This document shows positions 58,198 to 64,000 of a stretch of DNA of 64,000 nucleotides, one piece after another. The stretch is taken from the NCBI RefSeq assembly GCF_009789195.1, contig NZ_WSTC01000004.1, positions 151,579 through 215,578 on the forward strand, read 5' to 3'. Within the stretch, counting starts at the first letter, position 1; the number at the start of each line of letters is the position of its first letter. Made by a program: the position numbers and the translations under genes. The stretch is from Paenibacillus sp. MMS18-CY102 (GTDB lineage: Bacteria; Bacillota; Bacilli; Paenibacillales; Paenibacillaceae). Under the pieces are notes generated by a model. The model saw only the letters and a program-made list of their open reading frames with translations, made no database searches and had not been told where the DNA came from.

Positions 58198-59088
58198 TTA
58201 GTCAAACTTTTTTTCAAGTCCGCGGAACAGAAGGTTAATAACAACAGTAGCAATTAAGCACACGAGAACGAGCACTGTTGCAATTGCGCTGCCGTAACCG
58301 TATTTCATCGACAGGAAGGACATGTTGTACATATGCGTTGCGATAACGTCCGTCGCATGCGCTGGACCGCCGCCCGTCATGACCATGATCATGTCGAAGG
58401 ATTGAAGGGAACCAATGAAAGAAAGGATAATCGATATTTTGAATATCGGGACCACCAATGGGAACGTAATGTAACGGTCTGCTTTGAATCCGTCCGCTCC
58501 ATCAATCTTGGCTGCCTCGTAAATTTCGCTTGGAATGTTTTGAATACCTGTGAATTGAATAAGCAAATGGTAACCAAGATATTGCCATAAAGCCACAAAA
58601 TAGAGTGCATACATCGCGAAATCTGGATCAGAGAGCCAATTGTGCGTCCAGCTGTGCAAGCCGAGCGAATCTAACACTTGGTTGATCATACCGCCGAGTG
58701 AAGCTGGGTTGTAAATCGTTTTCCAGAGCTGGCCAATAATGACGACAGACAAAATTACAGGTACAAAGTAGCTAGAAACCAAGAAATTCGGCTTCTTAAT
58801 GAAACGGTTGAGCAGAATAGCCAAGCCTAAGCAAATTGGAATCTCAAGCATGGAGAATACCGCGAACAACAGCGTATGGCGAACAGCTGGCCAAAACACT
58901 TTGTCTTTAGTAAACAGTTCTACGAAATTGTCCATACCGACAAATTTCTTTGCTCCGATCCCATTCCATTCCAACGTACCGTTATACAAGTTAAGGGCAA
59001 TCGGGATAAATACAAGGCTTACGTATATCAGTAAGCATGGGAGCACGAATACGGCGATTGTCCGTGCGGGCACCTTGAGCGCATTCAT
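58198..59088 (-). CDS. CUT1-family sugar ABC transporter permease, first subunit
   Basis: This 296-residue MalF/YesP-type protein has six helices and the EAA loop IPSEIYEAAKIDGADGFKADRYITFPLV. It starts TIAVFVLPCLLIYVSLVFIPIALNLYNGTLEWNG. It lies between the solute-binding protein and the second permease and completes the heterodimeric channel. Confidence 0.94.
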   Translation of the reverse strand: MNALKVPARTIAVFVLPCLLIYVSLVFIPIALNLYNGTLEWNGIGAKKFVGMDNFVELFTKDKVFWPAVRHTLLFAVFSMLEIPICLGLAILLNRFIKKPNFLVSSYFVPVILSVVIIGQLWKTIYNPASLGGMINQVLDSLGLHSWTHNWLSDPDFAMYALYFVALWQYLGYHLLIQFTGIQNIPSEIYEAAKIDGADGFKADRYITFPLVVPIFKISIILSFIGSLQSFDMIMVMTGGGPAHATDVIATHMYNMSFLSMKYGYGSAIATVLVLVCLIATVVINLLFRGLEKKFD

Positions 59089-59187
59089 GGGGTTCGCCTC
59101 CTTGAATCAAGTGTGGCGCATAGAAGAAAGGGAACGACTAGCGCTCCCTTTCGCAAGCGTCTATGCGAGTGCGGATTGCTCCGTCAC

Positions 59188-60522
59188 TTATTTGTTGCTT
59201 TCGAACGCCGTTTGGTGTTCTTGTGCTACTGCTTTAGGATCAACTTGTTGTACGAACAGGTTTTGGATGCTCGTCAAGTGAACTTGGGACGTACTAGGGT
59301 TCATCGTGTTATCGAACGACAGGTCGCCGCCTTTAACATTTCCTTTAAGTGCTGCTACTTCCATTTGCAGGTTGGAGTATCCAGCTGCTTTGAAATCGCC
59401 GTCAACTTTTTGTGCGATGGATACTGCGTTTTTCATATCGAACGATACTTTAGGGTATTGCGACATGAAGTAGTGCAAGAAGTCTTTTGTCTCAGCAAGG
59501 TGCTTGCTGTTAGCGGAGATTGCGAATGCGGAACCCGGAGCGAGCATGTACTCGTTAGGGTCGCCTTTGCCTTCAACCGTTGGGAATTGGAATACGCCTA
59601 CGTCAGGGCCAACTTCAGATGCGTCGATTGCGCCCGTTGCCCACGTACCCATGAAGTACATAGCCGATTTGCCTGTTTTGAACAAGTTTTCGCCAGCGTT
59701 GTAGTCCATTGACGTTGCGCCGTCTTGGAATGCGCCTGCTTGAACCAGTTTCTCGAAGTTCGCTACAGCGGATTCGAATCCTGGATCGTTGAACGTTTTC
59801 TTGCCGTCTACTACGTCTTTCAGGAAGCCTGGGCCGCCGTTCGTACGGAGCAACGTGTTCATGAACAAGAACGAGCCTGTCCAAGTATCTTTTTCGCCGA
59901 TAACCATTGGCGTGATTTTTTTGTCTTTCAGTGTTTTAACGTCTGCGAGCAGCTCTTCGAACGTTGTAGGCGTTTTAGTGATGCCTGCATCTGCAAACAG
60001 TTTTTTGTTATAGAACACAACTGCGACGTTGTTGCCGTCTGGCAGAGCGTATACGTTGTTGTCGAAGCTGTAGAAGTCCAAGATGCCTTCTTGGAACGTG
60101 TCTTTCAGGCCATCCTTGTCCAGCATGTCGTTCAGTGGAGCGAACAAGCCAGCGTCTACGAAAGGCTTCATTTGAGCTGCCGGGTTCACGATTGTGATGT
60201 CTGGCACTTCTTTAGAAGCAGCTTGCGTTTTGAGCTTCAGCTTTTGTTGGTCCGTGTTAAGCGAGTCAAGCTCGATTTTCACGTTCGTGTGATCTTTTTG
60301 GTATTGATCAACGATTTGTTTCATGATTTTGTAAGAAGGCGTTTCTGGGTCTGGGTAAATATTCTGGAACGTGATTGTTACGTTCTCAGCTTTAGGCGTC
60401 GTTTCCGTGCCAGCCTCAGTACCTTTGTTGTCTTCTTCTTTCGAGCTGCTTCCGCAAGCTGCGAGGCTCAGCGTCAGGGCGCCGGCTAGTGCAAGGTTCA
60501 TCCATTTCAAGCTTTTACGCAT
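59188..60522 (-). CDS. Family 1 extracellular sugar-binding lipoprotein
   Basis: ATG 60522 follows AAGGGGGAA and begins the lipoprotein signal RKSLKWMNLALAGALTLSLAACG; the longer frame upstream is not needed. The mature protein of about 420 residues is a MalE-like family 1 binding protein (VTITFQNIYPDPETPSYKIMKQIVDQYQKDHTNVKIELDSL, ALPDGNNVAVVFYNKKLFADAGITKTPTTFEELLADVKTL, GKSAMYFMGTWATGAID). It is the first gene of the transporter operon. The uxaC gene nearby hints at an oligo-uronide ligand, but this is not proven. Confidence 0.93.
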   Translation of the reverse strand: MRKSLKWMNLALAGALTLSLAACGSSSKEEDNKGTEAGTETTPKAENVTITFQNIYPDPETPSYKIMKQIVDQYQKDHTNVKIELDSLNTDQQKLKLKTQAASKEVPDITIVNPAAQMKPFVDAGLFAPLNDMLDKDGLKDTFQEGILDFYSFDNNVYALPDGNNVAVVFYNKKLFADAGITKTPTTFEELLADVKTLKDKKITPMVIGEKDTWTGSFLFMNTLLRTNGGPGFLKDVVDGKKTFNDPGFESAVANFEKLVQAGAFQDGATSMDYNAGENLFKTGKSAMYFMGTWATGAIDASEVGPDVGVFQFPTVEGKGDPNEYMLAPGSAFAISANSKHLAETKDFLHYFMSQYPKVSFDMKNAVSIAQKVDGDFKAAGYSNLQMEVAALKGNVKGGDLSFDNTMNPSTSQVHLTSIQNLFVQQVDPKAVAQEHQTAFESNK

Positions 60523-60622
60523 TTGTTGATTCCCCCTTGTTTGGTGTGTCTTTATTATGCCTTTTAGCCCTAATGGCATACAATGTGCGAACTTAAGGAC
60601 ATAGGTTTGTGTTTTCAAGGTG

Positions 60623-60640
60623 GTGAAATCTAGATTTCAC
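60623..60640. promoter_or_regulatory. Perfect palindrome upstream of the sugar-transport operon
   Basis: GTGAAATCTAGATTTCAC is a perfect 18-base palindrome about 100 bases before the binding-protein start codon. TTTGTG and CACACAAA arms lie further out. It differs from the uxaC operator, so another regulator is implied. Confidence 0.55.
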
Positions 60641-60687
60641 ACACAAATTGATCCCAATGAAGTGGAATACAGCCGATTCGTGCAGGC

Positions 60688-60752
60688 AAAAAAAGAGCGC
60701 CAAAGGTCCCGTCCGGCCAGCTAATACTGACCGTGGAACCATTGGCGCCGTA
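60688..60752 (-). terminator. Terminator of the dGTPase gene
   Basis: On the minus strand GGCGCCAATGGTTCC and GGGACCTTTGGCGC arms form an imperfect long hairpin followed by TTTTTTT. Confidence 0.75.
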
Positions 60753-60772
60753 AGGCTTTCGGGCTTTAGGAA

Positions 60773-62089
60773 CTAATCCATCTCATAAATAGAGCCCGTT
60801 TTGCTGGCATATAACTCATTGTACACTTTCGATGCATAAGCATCCGTCATGCCGGAAATATAGTCGGCAATAAATCTCGGCCATGACCAATGCGCCGCAT
60901 GCCGGCCGAAGCTCTCGATCCAATCCGGAGGCAAAATAAGGCGCCCGCGATCGGGATCCTGGAAGCTCTCCCATAATCGGCGAATCATAATTTCGCTGCG
61001 CATTTGGAGCCGCTGCACTCGAAAATCTTTAATTAAGGTGACCCACGCCAGCTTCTTCAAAATCTCCATCGTCCGCAGCAATTCAAGATCTTCCGCTCCA
61101 TCGCGCACGAACGTGACACGCTTCCAGCCTCTTGCAGGATCGTCGATAATGCCAACTCTTCCAGCGAACGTGCTAACCCATCTTGCCTTCATCTCGCGCC
61201 GGGTGCGGGAAGATTCGCGCTCGCATTGCATGTAGAGTTCCTCCCATTGCTGGAGGTAATCATCCATCGCCTTGCGGCACATCGCCCGCATGTCGACCTC
61301 ATGCCAGCGCAGGTCGCCGTTGCCTTGGTCAACTGTAATTTCATGCATGAGGTGGTCGACCAATCGCTCATCTTCGAAAAATGTCCGGTTCATCTGAATT
61401 TTGCCTGCACGAATCCCGTCTTCAATATCATGGGTCGAATAGGCAATGTCATCGCATAAATCCATCAGCTGCGCTTCCAGCGTAGAGCAGCCCGCTGGCA
61501 TCTCCCATAAATCCCGAATATAGCTGATGCGCGCCCATTCTTCGCTATATACCCCTTTTAATCGCCCAGCATCATCAATGCAGAAAGGGTATTTGTTGAC
61601 GCCCAGCAGCACGGATGCTGTCAGGTCAAGGCCGCTGCCGCTGCCAGCGCGCTTCTCAAGAAACATCAGAATGCGGAAGTTTTGCGCGTTTCCTTCATAT
61701 TTCATGCCATATGACTCAGCGAGCAGCTGATGCAGCACTTCTTCTCCCTTGTGCCCAAATGGAGGATGCCCGAAATCATGGGCGAGCGCAGCGCATTCCA
61801 CCACTGTCGGGTCCAGAAGCAGCCCTGGATGCTCACGCCGGCTTAAGAAAGCATACTGCTTGCCCAGCCGCCGGGAAACTTCCCGCGCGATCTGTGACAC
61901 CTCTAGTGAATGGGTCAATCGGGTGCGATAATAATCGCCCGAGCCCGCACCGAACACTTGCGATTTGCCCTGCAACCGGCGAAATGCCGGGGATTGGATC
62001 AGTCTCGCATAGTCTCTCTCAAATTCTTCCCGTTCCTCGCTGAATGTCCCGATTGCCGGTTCATCCAGCCGCAGCTTCCGCAAGTCCAT
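60773..62089 (-). CDS. dgt: dGTPase-like HD-domain triphosphohydrolase
   Basis: This 438-residue protein begins MDLRKLRLDEPAIGTFSEEREEFERDYARLIQSPAFRRLQGKSQVF. The metal-binding HD motifs are present: TRLTHSLEVSQIAREV, ECAALAHDFGHPPFGHKGEEVL, and DDIAYSTHDIEDGI. The Dgt family hydrolyses dGTP to deoxyguanosine and triphosphate; Gram-positive members can act on other dNTPs. ATG 62089 follows AGGAGG. It is a single-gene unit. Confidence 0.93.
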   Translation of the reverse strand: MDLRKLRLDEPAIGTFSEEREEFERDYARLIQSPAFRRLQGKSQVFGAGSGDYYRTRLTHSLEVSQIAREVSRRLGKQYAFLSRREHPGLLLDPTVVECAALAHDFGHPPFGHKGEEVLHQLLAESYGMKYEGNAQNFRILMFLEKRAGSGSGLDLTASVLLGVNKYPFCIDDAGRLKGVYSEEWARISYIRDLWEMPAGCSTLEAQLMDLCDDIAYSTHDIEDGIRAGKIQMNRTFFEDERLVDHLMHEITVDQGNGDLRWHEVDMRAMCRKAMDDYLQQWEELYMQCERESSRTRREMKARWVSTFAGRVGIIDDPARGWKRVTFVRDGAEDLELLRTMEILKKLAWVTLIKDFRVQRLQMRSEIMIRRLWESFQDPDRGRLILPPDWIESFGRHAAHWSWPRFIADYISGMTDAYASKVYNELYASKTGSIYEMD

Positions 62090-62264
62090 GCCATCGCCTC
62101 CTGCCTATACCGCGCCAGTGTGATCATCTTGTTTCATCTACTCTATGTTATCTTTATTCACATTGTCAAAGGTACTTCAGCATCTATTTCCGAACATCAC
62201 GCAGGGAGTCCCTCAATATATGCATGTACAAGTGCAGGTATGCAGGGCGGGTGCAGGCGGCTGT

Positions 62265-62420
62265 GGCGATAGCTGACGGATATGCAGACGGATATGCAGA
62301 CGGATGGGCGGACGGATGGCTACGATAGCGGGCGGATGGGCGGGCAGATACAACACGGCGATAACTGGCGAATATGCAGACGGAAGGCCGCAATAGCGGG
62401 CGGATGGGCGGACGTCGCGA
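62265..62420. repeat. Short tandem repeats upstream of dgt
   Basis: Units of the type GACGGATATGCA and GACGGATGGGCG occur in tandem, and a larger block (ATATGCAGACGGA ... GCGGGCGGATGGGCGG) is present twice, near 62289 and 62371. The region 62101-62500 holds no convincing gene; a plus-strand frame there is low-complexity and lacks a ribosome site. Confidence 0.6.
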
Positions 62421-62501
62421 CGGCAACTGGCTGATGCGGTAACTAGGGCATTTTCCGAAACCCCGTTGTCCGATCTGCCGGTCTGGGGACACCCTTTTGT
62501 T

Positions 62502-62684
62502 CTAACGGACCTCAGAGCCTCTATCCCCCCTCCAAAAGTGCCTATTGAAATGTAACGGACTCCATAGCCGTTATTTAGCTATTTCTCTTCCTTATGGGGG
62601 AGATAATGGCCAAATAACGGCCCCTCGGTCCGTTAGAACGCAAATGCGCCTGATTTTGATCAAATAAGGTCTGCTCGGTCCGTT
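62502..62684. repeat. Composite palindromic repeat element, family A, copy 2
   Basis: Units start near 62502 and 62553 (forward, TAACGGAC...GCC-type) and 62609 and 62659 (inverted, ending GGTCCGTTA). Spacing is about 50 bases. The first copy is degenerate at its 3' end. Layout and total length match the element at 4291-4473. Confidence 0.8.
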
Positions 62685-62724
62685 AGATTTTCTAGGATGA
62701 GCGAGGCACACCATGGTATACAGT

Positions 62725-64000
62725 TTAATGAAGCAACCCTCCGCGCTTCGCTCGCTCCAGCATGCCGTGGGCAAGGCGATTGACCGGTGATTTCAACACC
62801 AACCCGATGGCTAAGAACAGCGCAACGAAGATCGCCAGGCGCTGCATATCGCGATAAACGACCTCCCAGATGACACCGCCTACTGCCTCGCGCATCATAC
62901 TGATGGCGTAAGTGAACGGAAGGTACGGATAAATGTTGCGGAAGAACGGTGGAGCAACTTGAATCGGAAACGTGCCTCCAGAGCCCCCTAGCTGCAAGAC
63001 AAGCAATATGACTGCCATTGCTTTGCCAACATTGCCGAACACAGAAACCAGCGTGTAAACCATGAGCATAAACACGGCAACGACGAACAGGCCGAACAAA
63101 ACAAACAGCGTAGGCTCTGCCGCGTATGTGCCTAGCACATACAGGTCGCCAAGTGTAACGAGTGCAGATTGTACGAGCGCAATCGTTACAAAAGTTAGAA
63201 AGCGGCCGAGAAATACGGCGCTGTCTTGCTGCCATCTCGCCGCCCGGATTTGCCTGGGCTGTGGGCGCAAAGGCGTTCGGGAAACGGCTGCACTGGAGTT
63301 CGAGGAGGGCCGATGCCCTCCTTCATGCTTGGAATGGCGGCCGCCAGCAGCATCATCCGAACCATGGGCCTCTACGGAAAGCAGCGATACGAGCAGCGTT
63401 GCCCCTACCCAGAGCGATAGCGTCGTGAAGAAGGGCGACATCGCCGAGCCATAATTGGGGATCGGGAACAGCTTATTTTCTTTCAGCACAACGGGCTCGG
63501 CAAAAAATGCACTCTCCTTCCCGTAATCATTGCGCAGCAGCTCGATAATAGCCTGAAGATCCGCCTGCTTCTCCAGCTGGCGTATGTCATGATTAACCTG
63601 GAGCAGCTTCGCCTTCGCGCTCGGGAATGCCTGCTTGATGGCGGCGGCTTCCTTGGCGCCGGCATCAAGCGCTTGCGCCGCTCGGCTGAGCGTGCCGCCG
63701 ACGGCAGGCAGCTCCGCTGCCGCCTTGGCGAGCAGCTGCTGCGCGCTCGCCGCCGTGCGCGAGGCCTCGCCGAGCGCCTCACGCACGGCTGGCGCAATGT
63801 CCGACGCATAGCGGTCGGACAGTTGCGCCAGCGCATCAGCTGCGCGGCGCGTACGCTCGCGCAGCTTCGCGAGCGCCGCCGCCGGCAGCGGCTTGCCAGC
63901 GGCGGCCGCGGCTTCGAGCTGCGCAGCTAGCGCTGGCAGCGCAGCGAGCCGCTCGGCTTGCGCGAGCAGCTGCGCGCGCGCGTCGCGGAGCGCGCTCGCC
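62725..64000 (-). CDS. YhgE/Pip-family membrane protein, C-terminal part
   Basis: The frame is open to the right edge, so the N-terminus lies outside the window. The visible 425 residues begin with an Ala/Arg/Leu-rich helical region (LAKLRERTRRAADALAQLSDRY), probably the extracellular coiled coil. Then come ENKLFPIPNYGSAMSPFFTTLSLWVGATLLVSLL and five further membrane helices, including FAV-type YTLVSVFGNVGKAMAVILLVLQLGGSGGTFPIQVAPPFFRNIYPYLPFTYAISMMREAVGG. This matches the ABC-2-like C-terminal domain of YhgE/Pip proteins (phage infection protein, ESX-like YueB relatives). A 45-residue His/Ser-rich polar insert lies after the first helix. Confidence 0.88.
   Translation of the reverse strand, partial: ASALRDARAQLLAQAERLAALPALAAQLEAAAAAGKPLPAAALAKLRERTRRAADALAQLSDRYASDIAPAVREALGEASRTAASAQQLLAKAAAELPAVGGTLSRAAQALDAGAKEAAAIKQAFPSAKAKLLQVNHDIRQLEKQADLQAIIELLRNDYGKESAFFAEPVVLKENKLFPIPNYGSAMSPFFTTLSLWVGATLLVSLLSVEAHGSDDAAGGRHSKHEGGHRPSSNSSAAVSRTPLRPQPRQIRAARWQQDSAVFLGRFLTFVTIALVQSALVTLGDLYVLGTYAAEPTLFVLFGLFVVAVFMLMVYTLVSVFGNVGKAMAVILLVLQLGGSGGTFPIQVAPPFFRNIYPYLPFTYAISMMREAVGGVIWEVVYRDMQRLAIFVALFLAIGLVLKSPVNRLAHGMLERAKRGGLLH

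Noticed and set aside
60700..60740. T-box-like sequence (CGTGGAACCA) near the dgt terminator
   Set aside because: It lacks the GGTGGNACCGCG core and a downstream gene in the right orientation; the segment is part of the dgt terminator.
62044..62328. Plus-strand frame ending in DGYADGWADGW repeats
   Set aside because: It runs antisense through the dgt start into low-complexity tandem repeats and has no ribosome site.

Overview
The window reads as chromosomal DNA of a spore-forming, low-to-mid GC Firmicute of the Paenibacillaceae, most likely Paenibacillus or a close relative. This rests on gene content: copper-amine-oxidase-N-type domains on secreted proteins, SLH domains, a CcdC homologue, a Qox-type quinol oxidase, a YesM/YesN pair beside a CUT1 sugar transporter, DUF6385-type repeat proteins, and frequent TTG/GTG starts behind GGAGG sites. 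No rRNA, tRNA, phage or insertion sequence was recognised.

Layout. 0-4 kb: end of a MarR regulator and a heterodimeric ABC exporter. 4.6-9.4 kb: two tandem secreted PPC-like repeat proteins and a TraB/GumN-like protein. 9.5-16.9 kb: a minus-strand island of small orphan genes resembling immunity genes of polymorphic toxin systems, including a colicin-Im-like protein, a NADAR protein and several broken genes. 17-18.5 kb: an NSS-family transporter. 18.7-30.7 kb: a surface-glycosylation locus. Here three plus-strand glycosylation genes face a five-gene minus-strand operon (two DUF6385-type proteins, then three TPR glycosyltransferases), and two paralogous structural proteins are transcribed divergently from that operon. 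30.8-35.2 kb: ohrR-gpx behind an OhrR operator, and a Fur-boxed siderophore uptake locus. 35.3-43.5 kb: CcdC, a CAP/SLH surface protein, catalase, an unusual winged-helix regulator, PerR with a perfect PerR box, a short Crp/Fnr protein and flavohaemoglobin. 43.5-47.5 kb: an RsiV-like secreted protein, two XRE regulators, a frameshifted methyltransferase and an iron-binding lipoprotein. 47.8-52.3 kb: qoxABCD and a small membrane protein. 52.4-60.6 kb: uxaC and a YesN/YesM-controlled sugar ABC transporter. 60.7-64 kb: a dGTPase and the end of a YhgE/Pip membrane protein cut by the window edge.

Several themes run through the window. Peroxide, organic-peroxide, nitric-oxide and iron responses cluster at 30.8-43.4 kb, and operators can be read directly (OhrR, Fur, PerR, Crp/Fnr). 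Three families of intergenic palindromic repeats lie between genes. One of them forms the same four-copy arrangement (two forward, two inverted) at 4.3 kb and 62.5 kb.

The best candidate for an undescribed system is the 18.7-30.7 kb locus. A DUF6385-type protein with eleven near-identical 13-residue Thr/Ser-containing units is apparently co-transcribed with three TPR-fused GT2 enzymes, as expected if the enzymes glycosylate the repeat protein. All function calls come from reading the sequence; no database search was run.
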